This document shows positions 1-9,144 of a stretch of DNA of 64,000 nt, in pieces. Each line of letters starts with the position of its first letter. Within the stretch, counting starts at the first letter, position 1. Source of the DNA: Rubripirellula tenax (GTDB lineage Bacteria > Planctomycetota > Planctomycetia > Pirellulales > Pirellulaceae); contig NZ_SJPW01000006.1 of assembly GCF_007860125.1 (NCBI RefSeq), positions 610,085 through 674,084 on the forward strand. Direction: 5' to 3'. The notes beneath the pieces are model-generated. The model had not been told where the DNA came from. It worked only from the letters and a program-made list of their open reading frames with translations, and searched no databases. Both the position numbers and the translations under genes were made by a program.

Positions 1-300
1 CGGCATCCTGCTGGTGCCCGCGCGCCCATCAAGGCTGAAACGCGCCCTCATCCGTCACGGATTTGCACGAGGAGCCTTCTTTGGCGACGCGAAACCGCAT
101 GTATTAAATGCGGCAAAGGCTCTCCGCTTTCGGTCCACTTGAACGGAATCTGTTTGATCGAATCATCAAACGCGGATCGTCTGGTTTGGGTTGTCGGCAG
201 TCTTCTGAATTCGTTGACAATGGAAGTTGTGGTACCATTCTGTTTGTGGCGTTTGCGAACCTGTTTCTCTCGTTGTATCTGCTTCTGACGGTGTCCCTGA
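1..300. other. Region without a recognised gene
   Basis: Short open frames exist on both strands but none has a recognisable domain or a convincing ribosome binding site. The stretch is the upstream region of the broken sigma factor that begins at 301. Confidence 0.4.
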
Positions 301-672
301 GTGACTGAAAGTACAAATGTCAGCCATTGGATTGATCTGGTGAAGGCCGGAGATTCGGCTGCTGCCAATTGCATTTGGCAGCACTACTTCGACCGACTCG
401 TTCGTTCCGTTCGAGCCCGCTTGTATGGACAGAATCGAGCTGTCTCGGACGAGGAGGATATCGTGCTAAGCGTCTTTGACAGCTTCTACAGCGCGGCGTA
501 AAACGGACGGTTTCCCGACTTGTCCGATCGAGACGACCTTTGGAAACTGCTTCTTCGAATGTCAGCGAGGAAAGTGGTCGACAAGCAAAGGCACGAACGA
601 CGACAGCGTCGTGGCGGCAACGTCCAGCTGCATTCTCTGGACCAAGCGGGGGACGAGAAAGTCGCCAGTTGA
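301..672 (+). pseudogene. ECF sigma factor remnant with in-frame stop and missing C-terminus
   Basis: The GTG-started frame encodes a sigma-70 region 2-like segment (SAAANCIWQHYFDRLVR, then SDEEDIVLSVFDSFYSAA) typical of the ECF sigma factors that planctomycetes carry in large numbers. A TAA at 499-501 stops it after 66 codons. The same frame then continues with sensible sigma sequence (NGRFPDLSDRDDLWKLLL, then ARKVVDKQRHERRQR) up to a TGA at 670-672. One A-to-T change of a lysine codon would explain the first stop. Region 4, needed for -35 recognition, is absent and the frame runs directly into the next gene. Seen: both frames and stops. Known: ECF layout. Inferred: the gene is dead. Confidence 0.75.
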
Positions 673-1112
673 TGGACCGCGTCGAAGCATCGTTGCGGCC
701 GCTTTTCCGTTGGCAGTTGCTGCAGGTGTCCTTTGGTGTCGCACTGATCCTGCTAGGTGCGCTATGCTGGGCTCGAAATATGCAGATTCCACACCGAGTT
801 GTGAACGGAGCCATATTGCACTTGTATGGCGTCATTGTGATTTCTCAGGCCTTGCTCGTTTGTACCAGAATTCGAAGAATCGATTACTCACAATCGACTA
901 TGGACATCCGCAGCAAACTCGACAAAGTGCGATCGGGCTACCTGCGCGCCGGTGTACTCATCGGATTCATCTCGTGGCTGATGTGGATTCCCGTTTTCGT
1001 AGCTTTCGGTTTCGACGCGGTCGTGTTGTTCCCGCAATCATTGATCGTCTCGGTAGCCATCGGGATCCTCGGCTTCATCGTCTCGGTTTGGTTGTACTGG
1101 CGAGTACTTTGA
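672..1112 (+). CDS. Small four-helix membrane protein, unknown function
   Basis: The protein has 146 residues from an ATG that overlaps the TGA of the broken sigma frame. Four hydrophobic segments lie at about residues 15-34, 47-64, 89-112 and 122-145, with a charged loop (RIRRIDYSQSTMDIRSKLDK) between the second and third. I do not recognise the family. The abrupt junction with the sigma remnant suggests that its own N-terminus may have been lost in the same rearrangement, so it may be a fusion product of two damaged genes. Confidence 0.5.
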   Translation: MDRVEASLRPLFRWQLLQVSFGVALILLGALCWARNMQIPHRVVNGAILHLYGVIVISQALLVCTRIRRIDYSQSTMDIRSKLDKVRSGYLRAGVLIGFISWLMWIPVFVAFGFDAVVLFPQSLIVSVAIGILGFIVSVWLYWRVL

Positions 1113-1439
1113 TCAAGTAACCCATCGGCTGAGACATGGAGGAAGAAGTTCGCCGAACGTGCAAAGGCACTTACATCGTTTGTTCTTCGCTTTCGTGCAC
1201 CGCGACGCGTAACGGAAATCTTGGCTTAGAAATTTCGAATCACGTCGAGTTTTACGACTACGGTTAGACTGTCCCTCGGGAGAGTCGATCCTAAGCCGGG
1301 CTTTTTCGCAAGCGACGGGTTTGCTCGCGTTGCCCCAAGCCTTGCGGCCTTCGTTTCACCCTTTGTTTGCGATCGAAAACTTGAACGACAACTCGCAATG
1401 CCTTTGGTGGAATGATAAGTCATCCTTGTTGGTCCCGTT
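1113..1439. other. Intergenic region downstream of the RT gene
   Basis: No gene is supported. The stretch is the 3' side of the minus-strand reverse-transcriptase gene and contains short imperfect inverted repeats around 1280-1350. It is one of two places where a template or partner RNA of the RT could lie, but nothing in it proves this. Confidence 0.3.
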
Positions 1440-3821
1440 CTATACGTCGTCGGCGGTTGGCGAATCGGTGCTGATGAGTTTGTCATGAATCAATTGCAGT
1501 GGAACAAGATCGGTCAATAGAAACTCGAATGTTCCGAGCTTATCCAGGATCTCGGGACCGAAGATGCTGAGAGTCCATCTCCAATACGGCGACAACCCGT
1601 CCTGTTCCCCGCCCGAAATTACCTTGCCGCGACTGATGAAGCCTTCGACAAGCGCGTTCATCGTTCGCGACTCATCACAGTTCGCGGGTTCAAGCGTTAC
1701 ATTCTTGTCGTCGTAGAACTCGCTCCACGCGTTGGACTTGGTTTGCCAGTCTTCTGATGCTTCTTTCGGCACCGCCTTCTTTGCGGCGGATCGAACGTCG
1801 AAAGCCATTTGATACTGGCCGCACAAAACCGTCACCGATCGCAACCCGATCCCACCGGCGGTGATCGGCCACAACATCCACGCCAATGGGACTTCCCGTA
1901 AATTACCCCGGTGCCGCGTTTCGATCAGCGACTTAAGTCCTGTGAAAATGCTCTCGCCGGAACCGAAAAAATCGTTCTCGAAGGACTGCAGAGTCTTGTT
2001 GGCCGAGTCGCGATGATGATCACCAAGATCCATTACCAAACCGAGCCCCCACACCAAGTGCTCTAGCTGGTCGTTGTAGGCGAGTACTTTGGCCAGCACG
2101 GCGTAGCGTGCGTCAACTTCTTTACGCGAATCGTTCAAATACGTTTGGAACGCTTCTTTGTTGACTTGCCATTGCCCACCATCGGTCAACTCAAGCACAC
2201 CCCAGCGCGGATTCCCTGCCGGGAGGTCCGTGTGCTTGCTGCCGCTAATCGTCACCGCGCCGCTCTTCGAATCATTGAGCGTCAAGCCAACATCCGCAAG
2301 GAACGACCGCGCGGCCGCGTATGCAGCGGCAACTTCGATGTCGCTTGGGCCAAGGATACAAAGATCATCCAATTGGCGAATGATCCGAACATTTGCCTGA
2401 CTATGGATGAAACGCTCGAGCAATCGCATCAGTTTCTCGCACAGCCAATGCGAATATCCCATTTCCATGGGAACACCGCGCGATGCGGCCCGGACTTGAT
2501 CGGCATCCGTCAAAAACGGAACTTGCAAATAGCGCTGCGTGAAATCGATTCCAGCGTCCGTCATCCCCAAACCACGCAGCATGGTTAGCAATGTCTCATG
2601 AGGGACAGACGCGAAATAGTCACGCACGTCGATCTTTAACACGTGAAGTGGTGTGTCTGGATAGGCCGCACGAAGCAACTCAATTTCGGTATGAACGAGC
2701 TTGACCATCGGATTGATCCCTTCGCCATACCCATAGCCCATGTTGGACGCGTCACGCAGCTCCGCTTGCCGTGTTGCCCGCATCCCCACTACGCCCGTCA
2801 CCGACGCCCCTTCATCCTCTCTCAACACAGGTTCGTTCGTCCAAGGGTCGATCGGTTCGTACCAATCCAGTGATGCGCGATCTTTCTGCATGGCCAGCAT
2901 CCGTCGCTCGTTGGACAGGATGACTTCCGGGGCGTTCAGGTCGATCAATTTTTGTAGTCGGCTGCGGATACTCAGAATGATGGCTGAGTTCGTATATCCT
3001 TCGTCGATTGCCGAAGACCAAAAGCCCGCCGAATGATTGACGCTCAATAATTCAACTAGCGGTATCGTCGGATAGAGTCGCCATCGGTTGCGCGTCCAAA
3101 GAATTCGTGGACAAACACCTTGCTCCGGCCATGACCACAGTCTGGGATCACGGTTCGCAACACGAATCGCGTCGCTGAGTTGATTTGCCAACGCCCCGTT
3201 TTCTTGAAACTGTTTCGCCTCCAAACGCACATCCGTTGAATAGTGAGGATTCGCTGAAATCCAATGCAATCCATCGAAACCGCCAAGCTTTAAGTCAAGT
3301 GACTTTTCAAGCCGCTGAACAATGATCGCTTGGACTTTGTCGCCGTGATCCGCAAATCCGCCCAGCGCGGAATCCATCAGATCAAGAGCAGGAGGTGAAT
3401 TTGGCGATACGATTTCCTTCAGGATTCGCGTTTTTTCAGCCCGCCGTTCGTTCAACCGCGGGGTACCTTGAACGTCGGATTCATCCCACTCACTCAAGAA
3501 AGCGCCGAACAGGTAGACGATGTTCGCCCGCAATCGGCCTCGCCGGATCTCGGTCAGCAACTTCTCATGCCAAAAGTCGACCAGAGACTGTGGGGCGTCG
3601 ACTCCATGAAAAAGGGCTCTCAGATCCGGCAAGTCACGGTGGAGTGGAGACTCGGTGGTCCGAACGCTTTTCAAGCGATCGTACATCTTTGCGAGGCACT
3701 GCAAGTCGTGACCACGGCCGGCCGCTTCTGCCGCATCGTATTGGCTTAGCAATGACTCACGTTGCCGCGAGAGTTCTGCGAGACGAGTTTTGGTGATGAA
3801 TTGAATCGTGGAAGCGGTCAT
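1440..3821 (-). CDS. Large reverse-transcriptase-like protein, unclassified
   Basis: This is a 793-residue protein with an RT palm in its middle. The first catalytic aspartate lies in KIDVRDYFASVPH (about residues 396-408, D398), followed by RGVPMEMGYSHWL (448-460, the fingers/palm motif that usually reads QG.P.G...S..L). The active-site aspartates sit in QLDDL (483-487), where the usual YADD or FADD is QLDD, and LTLNDSKSG (513-521) follows. About 390 residues precede the palm and about 270 follow it, including PLAWMLWPITAGGIGLRS. There is no maturase or HNH domain, so it is not a group II intron protein, and no msr/msd is evident. Large solitary RTs with such extensions are typical of the unknown-group and defence-associated (DRT/Abi) RTs. 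That assignment is inference from architecture. Confidence 0.75.
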   Translation of the reverse strand: MTASTIQFITKTRLAELSRQRESLLSQYDAAEAAGRGHDLQCLAKMYDRLKSVRTTESPLHRDLPDLRALFHGVDAPQSLVDFWHEKLLTEIRRGRLRANIVYLFGAFLSEWDESDVQGTPRLNERRAEKTRILKEIVSPNSPPALDLMDSALGGFADHGDKVQAIIVQRLEKSLDLKLGGFDGLHWISANPHYSTDVRLEAKQFQENGALANQLSDAIRVANRDPRLWSWPEQGVCPRILWTRNRWRLYPTIPLVELLSVNHSAGFWSSAIDEGYTNSAIILSIRSRLQKLIDLNAPEVILSNERRMLAMQKDRASLDWYEPIDPWTNEPVLREDEGASVTGVVGMRATRQAELRDASNMGYGYGEGINPMVKLVHTEIELLRAAYPDTPLHVLKIDVRDYFASVPHETLLTMLRGLGMTDAGIDFTQRYLQVPFLTDADQVRAASRGVPMEMGYSHWLCEKLMRLLERFIHSQANVRIIRQLDDLCILGPSDIEVAAAYAAARSFLADVGLTLNDSKSGAVTISGSKHTDLPAGNPRWGVLELTDGGQWQVNKEAFQTYLNDSRKEVDARYAVLAKVLAYNDQLEHLVWGLGLVMDLGDHHRDSANKTLQSFENDFFGSGESIFTGLKSLIETRHRGNLREVPLAWMLWPITAGGIGLRSVTVLCGQYQMAFDVRSAAKKAVPKEASEDWQTKSNAWSEFYDDKNVTLEPANCDESRTMNALVEGFISRGKVISGGEQDGLSPYWRWTLSIFGPEILDKLGTFEFLLTDLVPLQLIHDKLISTDSPTADDV

Positions 3822-4133
3822 CAGAGTCCCTCGCCTGGAATGAAAGTGACCGAAATTCTAATCCATTTCAAGGAAGCAACCGACACCGCCGCAACTTTGA
3901 CCGTCGCGACACTACGAAATAGTCCAAGCATCGAACAGGCGAGCCAGCAATGGCTCAGATCTTTGCCGGAAAGTTCGCGAGTGGCCACATCGTGATTGGT
4001 GCTGTGAACGCAAGAAACCGCCGGCAATTCCGACATCGATAGGGTCACTCATGCACTGATCGGCTAGGTCGTGGCGCCTGGTACTCTTCGGGCGTGGTCA
4101 TTTTTCATTGACTAACGCTGGGGCGATGGATGC
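3822..4133. other. Leader region upstream of the RT gene
   Basis: This 312-base gap lies 5' of the RT gene. A minus-strand 75-codon frame (4048 to 3821) ends with a TGA overlapping the RT start ATG, which would allow translational coupling, but its sequence resembles no family and may be chance. Several defence-associated RT systems carry a structured non-coding RNA just upstream of the RT, so this is the first place to look for one. Confidence 0.3.
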
Positions 4134-5219
4134 CTATTGGCTGTGGACGCGGGTGCAGTTAGCGTCTTCTTCCGTTGGTTGGCCTAAAGCATCGACGGGG
4201 TGCGTGAACAGGTACCGCCACACGGGTTCGTATAAAAACGAACCATCATCGGATTTCGGTGAAGCCTTGCCGGGAGTTACCGCCGAGTGGGCGCGTTTCG
4301 CGTCGTCGCCGACATCGGCCGCCGATATTAGTCGGCGTGAATTTTGATACGGGGAGGCAGTTTCGTCGACGTTGACGATGGGCCCGAACTCATGAAGCCC
4401 CAGCATTTCCCATGACCGGCAGTAGTGATCGCCCGTCCAACCACCATCTAGGACGTGCGAGAACCCAAAGAACCGATTCGCGGGAGTCGCTGAAGGCAAC
4501 GATTGCCAATCTTGATCCTGGTCGCGTGGCCCGCATAACATCACGACTCGATCGACGCGTTGGTGTTTGGCAAATCGCGCAGCTGTCGTGCTGCCATGCG
4601 AACTTCCTGCGACGATGACTTTGTCCCACTCTAGCGTTGCTTTGCCTGAGTCGATGAATTGATCCCACTCGCCTTGGGGATTCTCGGTGGACAACCATTT
4701 CACGAACTGGTACGCACGTTCCGATGCTCCGTCCGGTTTTTGCAGATCCAACTCGTCGCTGAAGTCCTGGCCCGTTGCGGCTTCCAAACGCACGTTGCCA
4801 CGAGCCTGGCCGTCACGCGGCTTGGGCTGGCACAGTTTTCCAAACCATTGGTTGGCATAGCTGACTTGGATCGCATGCAGCCCATAGCCATTGAGTCGCT
4901 CGAACAGAAGCGGGTTGTGACCCATCAACCAGATCACCAGCTTCCCTTTCGATTCGACTCGGGTGTCCACCGAAGCGTTCTCGATGTCAATCGGTTTGCC
5001 CTTTTCTTCGAACAAGAAACCAATTGCAGGATGCGGTTTCGTGCTCGGGTCGATATCACTTGCCCGCGTTTGTAGCTGATAACGCTGGGGATTGGGATCC
5101 TCGGCGCAGGTCTTGGCACCAAAATTTATCGCATCCGTCAGGAGGCCAAATAGGATCATACGGACGATGAATCGATTGGCGAATCGAGCAAAGGCATAGT
5201 TCATAGAAAATTGCATCAA
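4134..5219 (-). CDS. Secreted BPSS1187-like alpha/beta-hydrolase-fold protein
   Basis: The product has 361 residues with a hydrophobic N-terminal stretch (about 18-32) ahead of a mature region starting near AEDPNPQRYQ, consistent with export. VIVAGSSHGS (around residues 200-209) is a nucleophile-elbow motif, followed by DRVVMLCGPRDQDQDW and a conserved DGGWTGDHYCRSW block. This pattern matches the BPSS1187-type family of planctomycete and proteobacterial hydrolase-like proteins. The substrate is unknown. It is divergent from the nuclease-like gene at 5297. Confidence 0.6.
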   Translation of the reverse strand: MMQFSMNYAFARFANRFIVRMILFGLLTDAINFGAKTCAEDPNPQRYQLQTRASDIDPSTKPHPAIGFLFEEKGKPIDIENASVDTRVESKGKLVIWLMGHNPLLFERLNGYGLHAIQVSYANQWFGKLCQPKPRDGQARGNVRLEAATGQDFSDELDLQKPDGASERAYQFVKWLSTENPQGEWDQFIDSGKATLEWDKVIVAGSSHGSTTAARFAKHQRVDRVVMLCGPRDQDQDWQSLPSATPANRFFGFSHVLDGGWTGDHYCRSWEMLGLHEFGPIVNVDETASPYQNSRRLISAADVGDDAKRAHSAVTPGKASPKSDDGSFLYEPVWRYLFTHPVDALGQPTEEDANCTRVHSQ

Positions 5220-5296
5220 GGACGGAGTCGGTGGAGGACGCGAGGAACAGTTATGATTCTAGTCGAAAGTTCGGCTTAACCTTTAGGAGTACCTTT

Positions 5297-6157
5297 GTGA
5301 CAAGATTCATGACGTTCGGTTTCGCAACTTTGATTGGGATCCTCTCGACACTTTTCATGACGGCGGTTTCCACGGCCGACGATGGCTTTGCCGTCATGAC
5401 TTACAACATTCGTTACCAAAACGAACGCGACGGTGACGATCGATGGGTCCATCGTCGGGATACCGTCATCAAGGCAATCGCCGAAGCCGACATTGTGGGA
5501 CTGCAAGAAGTCGTACTCTCGCAACTCGATGCGATCAAGGCAGTGACATCGGGTTGGACGTGGGTTGGGGTTGGCCGCGATGACGGAGCGTCGGCGGGTG
5601 AGTTTTCGCCGATTGGTTTCCGCGATTCGGATTTTCGCATGATCGACCAAGACACTCGGTGGTTGTCGGAATCGCCCGAAGTTGCCGGATCCAAAGGCTG
5701 GGACGCCGCGCTCCCGCGCGTATTCACGTGGGCCATATTAGAATCAAAATCGACCCAGACGCAGATCATGATCATCAATACTCATTTCGATCATGTCGGC
5801 AAAGTCGCTCGGCTGAATTCGGCAAAGGCAATCGCCCGTTGGATCGATGAAAACGCAACGATGCCTGTGCTTTGTATGGGCGACTTCAATGCACAATCGG
5901 AATCCGACGTGCTGAGTGCCGCGAAGTCCGGCAAGTTGATCGTGCTTCGTGACGCACGATCAAAGTCAGCGTCAAGCCCCGAGGGGCCCACCGGAACGTG
6001 GAACGGGTTCAAGGCAATGGAGCCCAATTCACGCATCGACCATATTCTGGTCGACGATCGCGTTTCAGTCGAAACATATCGAACGCTCGACCCGAGAACT
6101 CCGAGCGGAAGATTCGCGAGTGATCATCATCCGGTGGTTGTGCGGATCGGATTCTAG
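5297..6157 (+). CDS. Secreted endonuclease/exonuclease/phosphatase-family protein
   Basis: The GTG at 5297 is preferred because AGGAG lies 7 bases upstream; the open frame extends back to 5231 without a better site. The 286-residue product starts with a signal-like segment (FMTFGFATLIGILSTLFMTA, with cleavage likely near STADDG). It then shows the EEP fold motifs in order: MTYNIRYQ, GLQEV, INTHFDH, MGDFNAQS, RIDHILV and SDHHPVVV, which hold the metal and catalytic His/Asp residues. Such planctomycete secreted proteins act on phosphodiester or phosphomonoester substrates; the natural substrate is unknown. Confidence 0.8.
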   Translation: MTRFMTFGFATLIGILSTLFMTAVSTADDGFAVMTYNIRYQNERDGDDRWVHRRDTVIKAIAEADIVGLQEVVLSQLDAIKAVTSGWTWVGVGRDDGASAGEFSPIGFRDSDFRMIDQDTRWLSESPEVAGSKGWDAALPRVFTWAILESKSTQTQIMIINTHFDHVGKVARLNSAKAIARWIDENATMPVLCMGDFNAQSESDVLSAAKSGKLIVLRDARSKSASSPEGPTGTWNGFKAMEPNSRIDHILVDDRVSVETYRTLDPRTPSGRFASDHHPVVVRIGF

Positions 6158-6198
6158 ATCGATGTCCAGGTCGCCGACTCCGATCGAAATTTTCGACG

Positions 6199-6825
6199 CT
6201 ACTTCCAAATGATCAGGTCATCGATAGCGAGCGAATTGCCCTTCATTACCCATCGGTAGCTTGGCTTCGTGGTCTTCAGCTTCGCATCGCTGACGTCCAC
6301 CATGGTGTCATTGTCGGTTTGAACGACCACTCGATCACCGCGCATTTCGATCTGCATCGTATACCATTGTCCGGTTTTGAAAGGGACGTTCGCGGACCCA
6401 AGTTTCTTCGCCTTGGACGTCGGGTCACTCTTGTCTTTATCAAGATTCACCGACACGCCCGCCTTGGTAACGATCACGCGAAACAGATGGCCCTTCGCGT
6501 GATTCATGCTGAATTGAGCACCGTTCGTGTTGTCATCAAACTTGAACGAAAAGCGAACGACCGAATCGGTGTTTTCCAATTGATAGTTCAAGACCGCTGC
6601 GTGTTCGTCCGATGCCAGTTCTTTGCCCATCAAGACGCCATCGACTACTTTCCAATCCCCTTTGACGGCGGAAATCGGTTTCGCCAGCGGTTCATCGAAC
6701 GTGACCGACGCGACCGCGTCGCCCAGCGAACCCGCAAGTGGTTGGATGGTCACATTCTTTTCCGCCATCACGCTGGAAAGAGGGACCAGAAACAAAGCGG
6801 CACCAGCAAACATCGTTCGAATCAT
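6199..6825 (-). CDS. Secreted DUF1080/LamG-like protein
   Basis: This is a 208-residue protein with a clear signal peptide (MIRTMFAGAALFLVPLSSVMA). The body (GDWKVVDGVLMGKE, VRFSFKFDDNTNGAQFSMN, WYTMQIEMRGDRVVVQTDN, LAIDDLIIW) is a single jelly-roll like those of the DUF1080 / 3-keto-disaccharide-hydrolase-like proteins abundant in planctomycetes. It is shorter than most family members and lacks extra domains. It is convergent with the nuclease gene at 5297. Function in polysaccharide turnover is inferred from the family only. Confidence 0.65.
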   Translation of the reverse strand: MIRTMFAGAALFLVPLSSVMAEKNVTIQPLAGSLGDAVASVTFDEPLAKPISAVKGDWKVVDGVLMGKELASDEHAAVLNYQLENTDSVVRFSFKFDDNTNGAQFSMNHAKGHLFRVIVTKAGVSVNLDKDKSDPTSKAKKLGSANVPFKTGQWYTMQIEMRGDRVVVQTDNDTMVDVSDAKLKTTKPSYRWVMKGNSLAIDDLIIWK

Positions 6826-6956
6826 CTTGGTTTCAACCTATTCAATGTGGCGAAAGAGGAAGCAATGAACCACGTCGAAAACATCAGCGCAGGCTGTCTT
6901 CGTGAAAAACGTGGATCGCGAATCAGCCGATTGTAGATCAACGCGGAAGCGATATG

Positions 6957-8231
6957 TTACGCGTGTTCATGATCGCTTCTTGGACCAGCCTGCATTGCTT
7001 GCACACCGACGAAGATCGCAGCCATCACCAGCACGCCCGCCGCGATGCGTTGCGATTGGGGAACCGAAAACGCACCGGCGATTTGACCCCAAATCGTAGA
7101 TCCTCCGGCCATCGATATCGCCATAACGGTTAAATAGCAACTCATGCCTCGCGCCCGTAACTGATTCGGGAGCGTCGCCTGGGCGTTGGAATTAAGCGTT
7201 GTCAGTGTAGTCATCCATGATGCGCCCATGACAAACATCGACGCGACAGCGCCGACCGCTTCGACGGCAAAGCTGATGCCCAGCATGCCGCCGGCGAATA
7301 CGGCCGTTGAGATCGCAACGGTCCAATCAGTTCCAATGCGAACGTGCAATCGATGAAGCCCCCAAGCCGCCGCCACCGCGCCGCCACCGACGGTGGTAAC
7401 CAGCAAACCGAATCCGTCGGCGTCCCAACCGAGACGCTCCCGCGCGACCAGAGGAAGCAGAGCCCACAAAGCCGAAGCGGGCAACATAAACATGGCTAGA
7501 CGAACGAGAGTTTGCTTCATCACTGGTTCCCGGCGGACGTAGGCGATCCCTTCGCCGAGTGAACGACGGTAAGTCATGCCGTTGGACGACTCGGTCGTTT
7601 CACGTTGCCACCGCGAAAGTACGAACAGCACCGCGCCGAAGGAAAACGCGTTCGCCGCAAAAGCGATCCACGGTCCGGCGATGGCAATCAGGACGCCACC
7701 GATTGCGGGTCCGACCGAACGCGCCAGGTTGAAGCTGATGCTGCCCAGCGAGATGGCGCGAGACAACTGGTTTCGTGGTACCAGTTCGGGAATCGTCGAC
7801 TGCCATGTTAAAATGTGCAGCACCATTCCCAGTCCCATCACGAACGTCAACGCCAACAGCATCCAAGCCGTGATTGCTCCGGTGAACGTCAGCGATGCCA
7901 GGGTGGACGTCGTCGCCAGCAACACCCATTGCGTAAGAATCAACAATCGGCGGCGATCGATGCGATCGGCCAAGACTCCGGCCGGGATGGCAAGCACCGT
8001 CATCGGCAACGACATTGCGACTCGAACAGAGGAAACCATTTCCGGTGACGAATCCAAGCTGGTCATCAACCAGCCGGCACCGATCTCGTGGATCCAAGTT
8101 CCCAAATTGGAAACGATCGAAACCAACCAGAATGCGCGAAAGATGGGTGTCGCCAATGGGGCCCAGGGCGACGGGTTGTCGATCGGTTCAGGTTTCAGAT
8201 CAGAGATTCCAGGGATCCTTTGGGCGGACAT
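6957..8231 (-). CDS. MFS transporter (enterobactin-exporter-like)
   Basis: The product has 424 residues with about ten to twelve hydrophobic segments. GVLADRIDRRRLLI is the conserved MFS loop 2-3 motif and ARSVGPAIGGVLIA matches the motif of the fifth helix. The order and the SNLGTWIHEIGAGWLM start fit the MFS_3/EntS-like branch, which exports small molecules such as siderophores or drugs. No substrate can be read from the sequence. It is transcribed away from the ABC operon that starts at 8332. Confidence 0.85.
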   Translation of the reverse strand: MSAQRIPGISDLKPEPIDNPSPWAPLATPIFRAFWLVSIVSNLGTWIHEIGAGWLMTSLDSSPEMVSSVRVAMSLPMTVLAIPAGVLADRIDRRRLLILTQWVLLATTSTLASLTFTGAITAWMLLALTFVMGLGMVLHILTWQSTIPELVPRNQLSRAISLGSISFNLARSVGPAIGGVLIAIAGPWIAFAANAFSFGAVLFVLSRWQRETTESSNGMTYRRSLGEGIAYVRREPVMKQTLVRLAMFMLPASALWALLPLVARERLGWDADGFGLLVTTVGGGAVAAAWGLHRLHVRIGTDWTVAISTAVFAGGMLGISFAVEAVGAVASMFVMGASWMTTLTTLNSNAQATLPNQLRARGMSCYLTVMAISMAGGSTIWGQIAGAFSVPQSQRIAAGVLVMAAIFVGVQAMQAGPRSDHEHA

Positions 8232-8331
8232 TCGCTGTAAACGTTAAGACCGAACACGATCCGGTTTGCAGACCCAAGTTGCGTGCTAGATTTCACCAGA
8301 CTGTAGAAACCTCGCAAGTGACGCCGCCGAA

Positions 8332-9144
8332 ATGATCCCCGCTAACGACACAGTTCCCACAATCGAGGTCCAGTCGCTTCGCAAGCTATACGATGACTAC
8401 CTAGCCGTCGATGGCGTTTCGTTCAGTCTTTCCAAAGGCCAAATTTGCGGGTTAGTCGGGCCCAACGGAGCGGGGAAGACGACCACCATGCGCTGTCTCG
8501 CGGGTTTGATTCGCGCCACCGATGGGGTTTTAACGGTCGCCGGTTGCAGAGTTGCAAGTGGCGGGGCGAACGCTGACGCAATCGAACTGAAGCGACGGTT
8601 GGCGTATGTCCCCGACGATCCGCCTCTGTTTGACGATCTTTCCGTCCAACAGCATCTCGACTTCATCGGTCGGCTCTACCGTGTCGACGATCACGCCGCG
8701 AAGTCCGACGAGTTGCTGAATCGATTCGATCTGACCAAAAAACGTCATGCCGGCGCGACGACGTTATCGCGCGGAATGCGACAGAAATTGGCGATCGCGT
8801 GTGCGTATTTGTATGACCCGGACGTGCTGTTGCTTGACGAACCGCTGACGGGGCTCGATCCGCCGGGCATTCGAGTTCTGTTGGCATCGATCCGTGAACG
8901 GGCGATGGCGGGCGCCACGGTGATCATCAGTAGCCACCTTCTGGCGATGATCGAGGACGTATGCACGCACTTGTTGGTGATGCAAGACGGGCAGGTCGAC
9001 TACTTCGGCGCCGCGTCGGATCTGCGAGCCAATTTCCCCGAGACCAAGTCATTGGAGGCAGCCTATTTCGCCATGACGGAACGATCGCCGATCGTCACGT
9101 TCCCGTCCGGATCGGACATGCCAACGTTCGGAGTCGTCTCGTGA
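8332..9144 (+). CDS. ABC transporter ATP-binding protein
   Basis: The 270-residue ATPase has Walker A GPNGAGKTT, a signature motif in the variant form LSRGMRQK, Walker B DVLLLDEP, and the H-loop in IISSHLL. The domain layout is that of the CcmA/NatA-type ATPases that partner with a separate membrane protein. Its stop overlaps the GTG start of the next gene (GTGA), so the two are translationally coupled and should form one exporter. Confidence 0.9.
   Translation: MIPANDTVPTIEVQSLRKLYDDYLAVDGVSFSLSKGQICGLVGPNGAGKTTTMRCLAGLIRATDGVLTVAGCRVASGGANADAIELKRRLAYVPDDPPLFDDLSVQQHLDFIGRLYRVDDHAAKSDELLNRFDLTKKRHAGATTLSRGMRQKLAIACAYLYDPDVLLLDEPLTGLDPPGIRVLLASIRERAMAGATVIISSHLLAMIEDVCTHLLVMQDGQVDYFGAASDLRANFPETKSLEAAYFAMTERSPIVTFPSGSDMPTFGVVS

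Noticed and set aside
1440..3821. The reverse transcriptase as a retron or group II intron protein
   Set aside because: No maturase or endonuclease domain, no intron RNA domain V-like hairpin recognised nearby, no msr/msd inverted repeat seen, and the QLDD motif and long extensions are atypical of both.
3821..4048. A 75-codon gene coupled to the RT start
   Set aside because: The TGATG overlap is suggestive, but the peptide resembles nothing, and composition gives no coding signal. Kept only as a remark.
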